A DNA stretch of 64,000 nt from Bacillus sp. ISL-37 (GTDB lineage: Bacteria > Bacillota > Bacilli > Bacillales > Cytobacillaceae), in the NCBI RefSeq assembly GCF_018613315.1, contig NZ_JAGGQL010000044.1, positions 1-64,000 on the forward strand. The letters run 5' to 3'. Made by a program: the position numbers and the translations under genes. Below are positions 53,730 to 63,000 of the stretch, in pieces (within the stretch, counting starts at the first letter, position 1; each line of letters starts with the position of its first letter). The notes under the pieces were generated by a model, which searched no databases, was not told where the DNA came from, and saw nothing but the letters and a program-made list of their open reading frames with translations.

Positions 53730-54533
53730 TTATTGCTGGCAATTAGGACAAAAGTAAGTTTTCCGCGAAGAGATTTCACTTTTTATAATGGACGCATTGC
53801 AGCGAGAACATTCTTTACCTTCTCTGTCATAAACATAAAATTGGTAGCCGCCTGTTTTGCCATCTCCTTTATATAGCGGGTTTTCCATATAACCACCTTG
53901 TTCGATTCCTCTTTTAAGGATGAACTGTATCGAATGATATAGCCGTGATAATTGTTGATCTTCAAGATCATTGATTTTTTTATCAGGGCGAATCTCTGCA
54001 TGCCAAAGAATCTCATCAGAATACCCATTCCCTATCCCAGCTAACACTTCTTGATTGATTAATGTTGTTTTAATTGTTCCTCTTCTTTTATCCATTAGTT
54101 GATGGAAGGCACTCAATGTAAAATCAGGATCAAGCACTTCAGGTCCGAGTTTCTTAAACTCTTCCTGGACCTCTTCAGATGATAAAAGATGCAGGTAGCC
54201 CAATCGCAGTCCAATGAAAAATAAATGTTTTTCCCCTAATGAAAGCTTAACTTGAATTGTCCTGTTTGGTCGATCTTCCTCTTTGCCAAAAAACATCCAT
54301 CCGCCAAGCATCAGGTGCAATAATAAACATTTTCCATCCTGTAATTGAAATATTAAATATTTAGCTCTTCTAGTAATCGTTTTTATAGCTTGATTTGAAA
54401 TTTGCATAGTAAACCCGTCAACCGGTACGTTAATGGACTTTTCCCGCCCAATCTCAACACCCGAAATTTTTTGCCCACCTATCAATGACCCCAGTAATGT
54501 TTTATATGTTTCCATCTCTGGCAATTCAGGCAT
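53730..54533 (-). CDS. Fpg/Nei family DNA glycosylase (endonuclease VIII/formamidopyrimidine type)
   Basis: Base-excision repair enzyme with AP-lyase activity. The mature protein begins PELPEMETYK with catalytic Pro1 and Glu2 after Met removal, hence the ATG at 54533. The H2TH motif region (TTLINQEVLAGIGNGYSDEILWHAEI) lies near residues 155-180 and the C-terminal zinc finger CSRC..CPNC at 241-266. At 267 residues it has the usual length. It differs from the housekeeping MutM in details (ARKYL-like RRAKYLIF, KGDGKTGGYQFYVYDR), so it is probably an accessory paralogue. Confidence 0.9.
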   Translation of the reverse strand: MPELPEMETYKTLLGSLIGGQKISGVEIGREKSINVPVDGFTMQISNQAIKTITRRAKYLIFQLQDGKCLLLHLMLGGWMFFGKEEDRPNRTIQVKLSLGEKHLFFIGLRLGYLHLLSSEEVQEEFKKLGPEVLDPDFTLSAFHQLMDKRRGTIKTTLINQEVLAGIGNGYSDEILWHAEIRPDKKINDLEDQQLSRLYHSIQFILKRGIEQGGYMENPLYKGDGKTGGYQFYVYDREGKECSRCNASIIKSEISSRKTYFCPNCQQ

Positions 54534-54612
54534 AATTTTGTCCCCCATTTCACCATTTGTTTTTACAGTATTTCCTAATGGGGAGTTATTATAAATGGCT
54601 GGCTTTTAGTAT

Positions 54613-54636
54613 GAGACATGGGGACGTTCTTGCCTC
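54613..54636. repeat. REP-like palindrome, degenerate
   Basis: GAGACATGGGGACGTTCTTGCCTC, arms GAG(A)CATGGGGAC and GTTCTTGCCTC. Confidence 0.5.
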
Positions 54637-54666
54637 TCATTCGGTAAGAGATAGTCAAACAATCAC

Positions 54667-54747
54667 CACTAAAAGAGCCTTATCCAACAATGGATAAGGC
54701 TCTCTATTTGTGCTAATACAATCTTTGTAACAGCTTCACAGTGTCCA
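54667..54747 (-). repeat. ~80-bp terminator-bearing dispersed repeat, copy 3
   Basis: AAAGAGCCTTATCC/GGATAAGGCTCT, then CTATTTGTGCTAATACAATC and AACAGCTTCACAGTGT. It lies about 75 bp 3' of the bacteriocin-operon lipoprotein-like gene and would serve as its terminator on the minus strand. Confidence 0.88.
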
Positions 54748-54820
54748 GAATGAACACATGAGATGCTGGTGGACAATAAAGTAAAATCCCTCTAAATTAG
54801 CGATATTGAAAAATTTCTTT

Positions 54821-55294
54821 TTAGTATCCTTTTAATTCAAAGGCTTTACGCGCATCTTGTAAAACGATTTCTAGTCGTTCGCGATGTTTATCCAACAATT
54901 CCTTAGAATATAAATCATTTAAATCTTTCCCTCTTACATCAAGTGTTGGAGTGATTTCAATTTGATATGATTCTCCCTTTTCCTGCACAATAACTCCATA
55001 CTCTTCTTTGTTGAAGGGCTTCGGCCAAATGATGAAAGTGTATGCGATTTTTTCTTCAGGAAACTTTTGGGTGTAAAATAAGTTTCCTGTCAAACGGAGA
55101 TAACCTGGAGTATCGTATCCATAAATTAAATTTTTCTCGCTGTCTTGAACAAGGCGTACATTGAATTTCTTATTTAAAGGCACTAAATCTTCGTAACGGT
55201 TATATTGGGCTTTTACTGTAGAAAACCAGATAATATTTGTTATACCAAATACCCCGATGATTACCAAACCAGCAATTACTAACTTTCTTTTCAA
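54821..55294 (-). CDS. Membrane-anchored YxeA-like protein of the bacteriocin operon
   Basis: 157 residues. An N-terminal anchor LVIAGLVIIGVFGITNIIWF is followed by an extracytoplasmic domain (KFNVRLVQDSEKNLIYGYDTP, then GVIVQEKGESYQIEITP). The layout recalls the YxeA family that accompanies two-component peptide ABC exporters (YxdLM-YxeA), but the protein is longer. The start is TTG at 55294, overlapping the ATPase stop by 4 bases (TTGA), which indicates tight translational coupling. The role in bacteriocin immunity or export is inferred from context. Confidence 0.65.
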   Translation of the reverse strand: MKRKLVIAGLVIIGVFGITNIIWFSTVKAQYNRYEDLVPLNKKFNVRLVQDSEKNLIYGYDTPGYLRLTGNLFYTQKFPEEKIAYTFIIWPKPFNKEEYGVIVQEKGESYQIEITPTLDVRGKDLNDLYSKELLDKHRERLEIVLQDARKAFELKGY

Positions 55295-55902
55295 GGCAAC
55301 TTCACCACCCTGTTTCCAAATCGTTTTAATTCTTCATCATGGGTAACGAGTACAATTGTTTTGCCCGCTGCATTCATTTTTTTTAAGATTTCGATTACAT
55401 GCAGCGCATTTTTACGATCTAATGATCCTGTCGGTTCATCTGCTAAAACAATGTCACATCGCTTCATCATGAGACGAGCGAGCGCAACCCGTTGTTGCTC
55501 TCCACCTGATAACGAATACACTTTTTGATTTAATTTACCCGTCAAACCTACTTCAGCAAGAGCTTCTTCCATACTGATCAATGAACGACTTTCTTTTTTA
55601 ATCAACTTTAAATTTTGACGTACCGTTTTTTGATCAACGAGAGCAAAGTTTTGAAAGAGAAACCCTATTTTTTTTTGGAAATAGGAAATTTGATTCTTTT
55701 TTTTAGAAATATCGATTCCATCGACTAAGATCTCACCAGAATCAAATGTTTCAATGGCGCCAATCATGTTCAATAAAGTCGTTTTGCCACAGCCACTTTC
55801 TCCAGAAAAAACAACAAACTCGCCATCTTGGAGGGTTAAGTTAAAATCGTCGAATACAACTTTATTTTGAAAGGTTTTTCGCAGATTCATAATCTGGATC
55901 AT
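55291..55902 (-). CDS. ABC transporter ATP-binding protein of lactococcin 972-type locus
   Basis: A 203-residue ATPase of the MacB/LolD-like subgroup. Walker A GESGCGKTTLLNMIG lies near residue 35, the Q-loop FLFQNFALV near 82, the signature SLSGGEQQRVALARLM near 130 and Walker B DIVLADEPTGSLDRKN near 153, with the H-loop VLVTHDEEL. It pairs with the DUF1430 permease, whose stop overlaps its start (ATGA). It likely exports the bacteriocin or provides immunity by expelling it. Confidence 0.93.
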   Translation of the reverse strand: MIQIMNLRKTFQNKVVFDDFNLTLQDGEFVVFSGESGCGKTTLLNMIGAIETFDSGEILVDGIDISKKKNQISYFQKKIGFLFQNFALVDQKTVRQNLKLIKKESRSLISMEEALAEVGLTGKLNQKVYSLSGGEQQRVALARLMMKRCDIVLADEPTGSLDRKNALHVIEILKKMNAAGKTIVLVTHDEELKRFGNRVVKLP

Positions 55903-57869
55903 AAGTTACCTCCCTTGAGGATTTTCGGGATGTTTTCGTTGTCTGCTTTTTTTAACATATAAATAACGAAGATCATCTCTAACACCAGAATAGCTACGCT
56001 TCCCCATAATAAATATGGCCACTGAGAAACTTCAAAGATTAATCCGCCAGCAAGGGAGATGAGAATCGCCAGCAACGTTATAGATAAAGTAATGATGATG
56101 AGCTTTCTGTATCTGTTCAATAAGGTATAGCCAAGCGTTTTCTTGATGGCAATCTCTAATGAATTGACTTGATACTCCAGGCGGATGATTGAAGAAATAA
56201 TTAACATTTCAAGAACGATTATAAGAAATGTAAATATAGCATTTATGTATAAAAGGTGTTTAGACACCTCCCACTGGGCCAAATAATGGTCCCATACGTT
56301 CGTCTTTACGGTCAATTGGTCCTTTAAATTATTATTCTTAATAAACTGGTTGAAGTCCTCATCACTAATGTTGTACATAATTCGGTTATATGGAAAAGCA
56401 ATCAGATCCTCTGCCAGTTTCAAGTCTTCATCCGATATCTGTTTATTATTAAAAATAATAGGTGGGTTCTTTAAATAGCTGCTTGAATCGTCAAATGTAT
56501 GAATGGCAGGCATTGCTATATTTTCTTTATAAAAAATAACTTCAGAGGAATAGTCTCCTGCTTCCGAGAAAAAGTTCGAGCCGATCATGCCATCTTGAAC
56601 ATATGAACTTTCTTTCAATCTTTCAGGAATAAAATAATACTCATCCTTTGACAGATTCATCGTTTTAATTGAAGGTAATAATTCTTTTAAATAAGCCTCC
56701 ATGTTTTTATTCATATATATTTCATTTACAGAATCAAAGTTATTTCTTGTGATTTGCAATGCAGTACCACTCTGATAAAATTGCCGGTAAAATAGGTGAT
56801 TATAAAATGTATTGCGTTCTTGCTCCAATTTCACTTGTTCTTCTATAGAATCCGTTTCTTCTCCTTCCATTAGTTCATAGTGTATATTAACGTAGGAGAA
56901 ATCCTGTTTCTGCTTAAAAAAGTCCCTTTGCTGATAAAAGTTATAGGACTGGTGGATAACGAACAAATTACTTGATAGGACCGCGGTAGTCACGATGATT
57001 GTAATTACTTTCAAACTGTAATTAAAAATCAATGTACCTTTGGATGTTCTGCTGTTCGAGAAAGTTTCTTTTAAACTGTACTTGAACAGACTTAAATACA
57101 ATAAACTGTTCACTAATAAAATCAAACCGAAGAGTAATAGAGATAATTGGATTTCATAGTCAGGGTTCGAAAATAATTGAAGCGTGAGATAACTCACTAT
57201 GAAAATGAAAATCAGCACTGTAGTATCAAGGATTATATTATTCCAAATGATCCTGCTCATTTTTTCACCCATTGTCACTCGAATCAGGTTTTCTTTGCGC
57301 TGGTTCAAGATATCATAGAGTGTAAAGAGAATTACTATAGCCGTTACTAATATCCAAACACCAATGACAGGTAAACGGCTAATACCTCCACTGCCTTCTC
57401 TCGGATGATTCCCGGCATACTTATCGATTAGTGAAATCTTAAAATCGTGGATATTCCCCTCTTGTCCGATCATAAAATAGGTCGTGGTTAAAGGAGTATC
57501 TAAGGAACCTGAAAAAGATTCAAACTTAAATGTTACACTGCCAAGCAGTAAACTGCTATATGTACCATCCCTGATATCAAAGGTTTTTTGTATGTATTCA
57601 TTTGCTTTCGGCGTACCATAAATCTGGTATTCTAGTGATTTAAAGTCGGTAGGGGTGCGCTTCAATGTAAAAAACTCGATATTATTTTGACTGGCTGCTG
57701 TTAAAATATCATTTTTCATCGTTTGATCATTTACCTTGAGAGGTTTATACATAGTAGTATATTTAAACGTGTCAGAGAATGAGTCTAAATAAAAGACTTT
57801 ACTCTCGCCGATAATTAACAATCCAACCCATATTGCACAAAATACGATAACATACTTAATCGTTTTCAC
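55899..57869 (-). CDS. Bacteriocin-associated integral membrane protein (DUF1430 / lactococcin 972 immunity-type permease)
   Basis: A 656-residue membrane protein with an N-terminal helix, a first outer domain (about 30-165), a cluster of helices at 165-300 (VIGVWILVTAIVILFTLYDIL; TTVLIFIFIVSYLTLQLF), a second outer domain at 320-535 and C-terminal FtsX-like helices (ITLSITLLAILISLAGGLIF). This is the topology of the DUF1430 protein always found with lactococcin-972-type bacteriocins. The start is GTG at 57869 behind GGGGTG. It overlaps the ATPase gene by 4 bases and follows the bacteriocin gene by 45 bp. Confidence 0.88.
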   Translation of the reverse strand: MKTIKYVIVFCAIWVGLLIIGESKVFYLDSFSDTFKYTTMYKPLKVNDQTMKNDILTAASQNNIEFFTLKRTPTDFKSLEYQIYGTPKANEYIQKTFDIRDGTYSSLLLGSVTFKFESFSGSLDTPLTTTYFMIGQEGNIHDFKISLIDKYAGNHPREGSGGISRLPVIGVWILVTAIVILFTLYDILNQRKENLIRVTMGEKMSRIIWNNIILDTTVLIFIFIVSYLTLQLFSNPDYEIQLSLLLFGLILLVNSLLYLSLFKYSLKETFSNSRTSKGTLIFNYSLKVITIIVTTAVLSSNLFVIHQSYNFYQQRDFFKQKQDFSYVNIHYELMEGEETDSIEEQVKLEQERNTFYNHLFYRQFYQSGTALQITRNNFDSVNEIYMNKNMEAYLKELLPSIKTMNLSKDEYYFIPERLKESSYVQDGMIGSNFFSEAGDYSSEVIFYKENIAMPAIHTFDDSSSYLKNPPIIFNNKQISDEDLKLAEDLIAFPYNRIMYNISDEDFNQFIKNNNLKDQLTVKTNVWDHYLAQWEVSKHLLYINAIFTFLIIVLEMLIISSIIRLEYQVNSLEIAIKKTLGYTLLNRYRKLIIITLSITLLAILISLAGGLIFEVSQWPYLLWGSVAILVLEMIFVIYMLKKADNENIPKILKGGNL

Positions 57870-57914
57870 TTGATGACACCCCTAAACTGACTTATCTTTC
57901 AAAACTTAGTCTAA

Positions 57915-58256
57915 TTAAAATTGAATAGTATAGCTGATGCTAGTTCCTGAATGCCTTACTTCTGTTTTAGCCCAGTTTCCTGCTGAAGCACTGGAAGAGT
58001 ACTTACCATTAGCGTTATTAACTATTGCATATGATTTGTATTTCGCATGAGTTGTATGTGTATAATCCTCATTGATCCAATCCGTATTAAATCCATACTT
58101 AATTATCCAGTTTGTACCAGAGTTATAAGCTGACCAAGCAGAAGTGAATCCTTTAGAATTTTTATAAGTATAACTTGCTGCATCTGCAGATGTGGCAAGA
58201 CCAGCACCTGCAAGTAGTGATAATGTCAAAGCAGTATTAATAACTTTTTTAATCAT
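57915..58256 (-). CDS. Lactococcin 972 family bacteriocin precursor
   Basis: A 113-residue secreted peptide precursor. The Sec signal peptide MIKKVINTALTLSLLAGAGL..SADA is cleaved near residue 26 to leave about 87 residues. The mature part is rich in Ser, Tyr, Asn and Trp with no cysteines and contains KYKSYAIVNNANGKYSSS and GNWAKTEVRHSG, like the HSATVVNN..GxWAKA pattern of lactococcin 972, which binds lipid II and blocks septum formation. It is longer than lactococcin 972 itself (66 residues). The ribosome site AGGAG is strong. It is the first gene of a four-gene operon. Confidence 0.85.
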   Translation of the reverse strand: MIKKVINTALTLSLLAGAGLATSADAASYTYKNSKGFTSAWSAYNSGTNWIIKYGFNTDWINEDYTHTTHAKYKSYAIVNNANGKYSSSASAGNWAKTEVRHSGTSISYTIQF

Positions 58257-58288
58257 AATTAAACACTCCTATTAATTGGTATATTTTA

Positions 58289-58337
58289 CTAATCCCGGGA
58301 CTAGATTGATAGTATGATAAATTTAGTGATAAGTAAA
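58289..58337 (-). promoter_or_regulatory. Promoter and palindromic operator-like site of the bacteriocin operon
   Basis: On the minus strand TTTACT - 17 bp - TACTAT (58309-58337) gives a predicted start near 58302. The near-perfect palindrome CTAGTCCCGGGATTAG (58289-58304) overlies that start, as an operator would. Confidence 0.5.
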
Positions 58338-58748
58338 TCCTTTTAGTTTGGGAAAATCCATGCAAAAAATATACAAAAATAGGTAATTTCTTAACTTTAT
58401 TACAATATTAATTGTCACCAGTTGGCTAGCTTCCTTGATGTGGTAAAACAGCATAGCCTAAATTACAATTCCTACCAATAGCACCATATTAATGCTATAA
58501 CTTATAAAACGTATCATTTATTCTTTTGGTTTCTTATTATCTAATTTAAATGTTGGGAAATTTTATTAAGAGATATTTAACTCCACTTATTAAAATTAAA
58601 AGATAGGCCTTCAACTACCAAAAATCTGAACCAACGAAGGCCATGCATTCAAATTATTCAATGTGAAGTAAAAGTTTGAAACATGATGACGGTGATGTCT
58701 CTCTCATTGGAGATTCGATATACTATCAGCTAGCTTAATTTCCACGCA
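58338..58748. other. Gene-free AT-rich stretch upstream of the bacteriocin operon
   Basis: No credible ORF. AGGCCTTC/GAAGGCC (about 58604-58641) forms a stem with a 23-nt loop and could be a weak terminator or a remnant of an element end. Confidence 0.4.
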
Positions 58749-58830
58749 AAAAAGAGCCTTATCCAACAAAGGATAAGGCTCCCCTATTTATGCTAACTCA
58801 ATTTTCGCAACAGCTTCACAATGTGTAAAT
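58749..58830 (-). repeat. ~80-bp terminator-bearing dispersed repeat, copy 4
   Basis: AAAGAGCCTTATCC/GGATAAGGCTC hairpin, then CTATTTATGCTAACTCAATT and AACAGCTTCACAATGTGT. It is the only copy that is not next to a gene end. Confidence 0.88.
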
Positions 58831-58871
58831 TATATGTGTCAACACAAGATGGGCTAGAATTCTGGTATTAT

Positions 58872-59128
58872 GAACAAAAAGCGCAAGCCGCCTTGTTCAG
58901 CCCCGACAAGCGCTGGAGGGCCGACCAGTGAAGTCGTTCTTTGACCTCATTGGGCGGACCGAAATCGAAAAGTATAGGCGACTGCCCAACTCCGACAAGC
59001 GTTGGAGGGCCTGACAGTGAAGTCGGGCTTTGACTTCATTGGCAGGACCGAAACGTCTCGAGGAGTTAGGAGCCACAACTAGACAAGCGACTCTAGGGGC
59101 TAGGCGCTGGAGCTGGATTAAGAAAACC
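58872..59128. repeat. Long composite Bacillaceae dispersed repeat
   Basis: Starts AAAAGCGCAAG..CCTTGTTCAGCCCCGACAAGCGCTGGAG and contains two internal copies of a GACAAGCG(C/T)TGGAGGGCC..AGTGAAGTCG..TTTGAC unit with inverted segments, then ends GGCGCTGGAGCTGGATTAAG. A shorter version is at 27393-27448. Confidence 0.82.
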
Positions 59129-59180
59129 ATATATAGTTATCCACAACGAAATTATTTTATAATTTCGCTAGACAATAAAG

Positions 59181-59209
59181 AAAATGACCCCGGTACAATA
59201 CCGGAGTCA
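59181..59209 (-). terminator. Terminator of the helicase operon
   Basis: TGACCCCGGTA/TACCGGAGTCA stem with a 3-nt loop, followed on the minus strand by TTTTC. Confidence 0.85.
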
Positions 59210-59263
59210 CTCTTTTCACCGTTAGGCGCTATCTTAAAATGTCCAAATAGCGGGGCACAGTTC

Positions 59264-59278
59264 ACGTCCCTTTGCTTC
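59264..59278. repeat. REP-like half element
   Basis: ACGTCCCTTTGCTTC, one arm of the family seen at 31632-31669, just 3' of the winged-helix gene. Confidence 0.55.
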
Positions 59279-59293
59279 TTTTGTTTCTGCCTA

Positions 59294-60028
59294 TTATTCC
59301 CGCCATATCAAACGTTCTTTCTCTTCTATCTGCTTTTCGAACGTTTCATCCCAGCGTTGGAGCAGGGTATTCCAGACACGCGCATAGAATTTGTCCTGTT
59401 CTTTATTGTAGAGTAGAAATTCGAGGCATGGGATGTGTTCAACTTTCTGCTGGTCAACGCTATTTACAGCAGCTACTACTGTTTGGAAGCCGTCTTCCAC
59501 CTCACCATTTCTGCTCTCTGCGAGAACTTGCAGGATACGGTCCTTCTCTAAAGTGTTCTGATGGTTTCCATATCGGTAAAGCAGCAATTCTCCGTCCGTT
59601 TCAGGCAGAGGCTCGGTCATCTCTGGCCAAAACTCATCGTGAATCGGGCTGTATGAAAGCACTGTCGACTCCTCTGGCAACTCCTCTTCCATAATCCCAG
59701 TATTCAGCTGCTCATGCCCTCTCGATGTCAGCCTGTAGCATCCTTTTTCCAGTGTAATCAAACCCATGCGCTGCATTTTCTTCAACAAATCTTCAATGAA
59801 CAGCTCCTCGACCAGCAGCAGTTGAGATAAATTGGCTGCACGCCGGATTTGGGCCTTTTCAAAAGTGAGCAGCATCATTTTCATGAGAATGTCCATTTTA
59901 GATCGTTTTACAGAATTAAACGCCACAGTATAAATCATCACCGGGAAATGCCAGATTACCTCTTTCTTGATTTGGACAGCTGGATTTTCAAGTAATCTCG
60001 AGTGTAGTTTCTTATTTAAATTATCCAT
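59294..60028 (-). CDS. Winged-helix-like protein partnered with SF1 helicase
   Basis: A 244-residue cytosolic protein of no recognised family. Residues 40-105 look like a winged helix: SKMDILMKMMLLTFEKAQIRRAANLSQLLLVEELFIEDLLKKMQRMGLITLEKGCYRLTSRG is present (split here only for description), with the wing at GCYRLTSRG. The C-terminal half is acidic, ending in DETFEKQIEEKERLIW. It overlaps the 3' end of the helicase gene by 8 bp and shares its terminator, so the two proteins probably act together; a DNA-binding or regulatory adaptor role is inferred. Confidence 0.65.
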   Translation of the reverse strand: MDNLNKKLHSRLLENPAVQIKKEVIWHFPVMIYTVAFNSVKRSKMDILMKMMLLTFEKAQIRRAANLSQLLLVEELFIEDLLKKMQRMGLITLEKGCYRLTSRGHEQLNTGIMEEELPEESTVLSYSPIHDEFWPEMTEPLPETDGELLLYRYGNHQNTLEKDRILQVLAESRNGEVEDGFQTVVAAVNSVDQQKVEHIPCLEFLLYNKEQDKFYARVWNTLLQRWDETFEKQIEEKERLIWRE

Positions 60029-63000
60029 GTAAACCCACCTCTTCCAGGCTTCTCAGTCCATTTTGCTTTTTGGCCGTTTCAAAAACGTGAGTATACATTT
60101 TTCTTGCATCCCTATTTTTCGTCCGCTCAGTGAACATCTTCGTGCTGCCAACCATTACAAGCAGCTCTCTTGCTCTCGACAATGCCACATTCAGCCTGCG
60201 ATAGTCTTTGGCAAAACCAATATCATCCTGCTTATTATCGTGATTACGCACCATACTTAACAGAATCACATCCATCTCCATGCCCTGGAATCTGTCCACT
60301 GTCCCGGTGCGGATCGTTAAGTGGGGCAAATGCAACTCCTGTTGAAGCATGCGGTCGATCCTTTTTACTTGTTCTCCGTAAAAACTGATGACACCAATGC
60401 TTTTTCTCTCATTGGTTCCCATTCTTCCAGCTCGCTTTGCCTCAGCACTTGCATCATCCAATTCCTTCAGCAATTCGCCAATCCTTTTCAATTCAGCCGG
60501 GTTGTACAGGCTTTTTCCGCCTTTCATTTTTTCCTCGAAAAATAAAGGCTCGTTCGGCATATCGAGCCAAAGAAGATGATTGTTCCGCTGGATGAGCTGT
60601 GATGACAGCTTGTGGTCCCGATCTAGATCGGAGTCGATTAAGCCACATTGGAGCACTTCGTTTTCTTGCAGATAAAATGGCGTTATCGTTTCCATAATGT
60701 TTTCATGCATCCGATATTGAATGGCGAGCATCGTTTTATTGGTTTTCGGCAAGTTTTTAAACAATCGCTCAAACAGCGACTCATTTAATAGCTTTTTAAG
60801 TTCCGCTTTTCCTTCAAAGTCTTCACTTTCTTCCGCCATTTCCTGCAGCGTTTCCTCAAGCGTATCGTTTCCCAGAAGAGGCGGCAGCTGATGATGATCG
60901 CCGACCAGAATGATTTTTTTCCCTTTCAGCATCGGTAAAAGGAGCTCTGGCGGGGTTGCTTTTGATACTTCGTCAATAATGACAACGTCAAAAACCGGGT
61001 AGCTTTCAATGAAATCTTTGCGGGCGGAGGCCACACATGTTGTTCCAATTACATTTGCATGCTTCACATAAAGCTTCCGGATTTCGTTCAGGTCATGGTC
61101 ATTTGCTTCTTCAAGCAAGGACTGCCACATTCCCTGGACTGACTGGAACAGCGGCAGTCCTTGCTTTTCCTGTTTCAACGACTCCCGGGTAAAAGAAACG
61201 CTCGCCAGCTTCTTTAATACCTCTTCGTGTCCCTTTTCGGGTTCTAAAGAAATAATAGCAAGCAGTGGCGTTTGTTCAGCTTCCTTTTCTTCCATTATGG
61301 AGGAGAGATTTGCAAGACTGACACTGATTTCAGTTTGTTTCTGCTTTGCTTGCTGCAGTTGAAGAGATTCCTGTTCCCATTTCTGGTGATTCATTTTAAC
61401 CCGGTGCTTGGCTTGCTCATATTGCTCTTTCTTGGTTTGCAGTTCAACCGCTTTGCCTTCTTTTTCATGAAGCAATTCCTTTGCATTTGGAATAATCTCT
61501 GCTGAGACGCTCTTTTGTGCGTGCTTATTTTCCAGGAAAGTAAGCTTGGTGTTCTGTTCGGCCATCTCTCGCTGATACTTTTGTTGCATCATCTTGTTTT
61601 CATCGAGAATAGGCTGAAGCTGGCCGATCAGTTCCTGTTTCAAACGCTGGAGTGCTTCTTGGGCCATTTTTTTATCAATATCATTCAGTTTTAGCTGGGC
61701 CGCTTTTTGCCAAACGAAATGTCTCCGGCCATATAGTCCCTTAAGAAATGTTTCAATCCTGTTATGATGAATGGTTGATTTTTCTTTTAACTCGCTTCTT
61801 AATTGCTCTAAAAATTGGTCAATTTCGATCGCAGACGTAGTAACGGGAGGCGTGTTTTTCAATTGTTCCTGAAGCTTGGAGTACCTCCCCTTCTCCCCCA
61901 AAAGCTGCTCAAGATAGGAAATCGCAGGATTTAACTTCTCATTATATTCCTTTAACTTATCCAGCTGGGCGATTCTTTCGCGAAGAGGTTCGAGCTTTGC
62001 GATTAATGACTGCACTTGTGGAGAACGGGTCAGATTTTGTTCCAGAATGATCCACTTTAAACTGTTGAATTTTTTGGAGGCAGTTATTCTTTCTGTCAGG
62101 GCATCCGTTTCTTTACTGGACTCTTTCCATTTCTCCCATTCAGCAGAAGCCTTGTCTATCGTTTCTTTTAGTTCAATCATTTCGTCTTCTAGCACCTGAA
62201 GGGCTAAACTGTCTTGCAGCCGTACAATCTCTTCTTGGTTGGCATCCAGCTCTTTTTGGATCAAGTCCCGATCAGGCTCTTCGATCAGAAACGTTTCGTC
62301 TTTATCAATGGTGTCATTTAACAAACGCAGCGACTGTTCGGTTTCCTGTATAAGCTGCTGAACTACTTGCCCCTCCTGTTCAACATCATGAAGACTCTTT
62401 TTATGCTTTTCAATAATGGACTGGACTTCATTATACTGCTGCTGTGCTTTCTTCTTTGCCTCAAGCTCCGCTTCCAGTTCCACAAGCTGTTGCTGGAGCC
62501 TCTCTTGTGCCTGTTCATTCGCTTCCCATTCTATTTCTATTTCGGTTTCCCGCTGGTTTCGAGCTTCTAATTGGCTGGAAACTTCCTTCAGCGTATGGTC
62601 TTTCCAATACTGTCCGATATTTTCCTCGATGAACTTTTTACCCTCTTCTTCAATGCTTTCCGTCCGCCCAACTCTGAGGATTCGGATATCCTTCGTTGCC
62701 AGCAATCGGCCGAGGGCATTGTCGACCGCTAAATTCGACTGCGACGCAACTAAAGTACGCAGCCCCGCCTTCGCATTTTGCAGACAGATTTCAGAAATAA
62801 CGGTTGTTTTTCCTGTTCCGGGCGGCCCTTGGATAACGTATAAGTCTTCAGCAGACATAGCACCATTGACTGCTGCCTGCTGGAACTCGTTCAATCGATT
62901 GTGAAACTGCAGCTTTGCCTGTGCTTTAACCTCTTTGACCGGCGGCTTATTTTCAAATAAAAGGCGTTCCAGTTCAGGATTCGCAGCCATTCCGTTTTCC

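Noticed and set aside
58900-59130. 77-codon minus-strand ORF
   Set aside because: It lies wholly within the Bacillaceae dispersed repeat.
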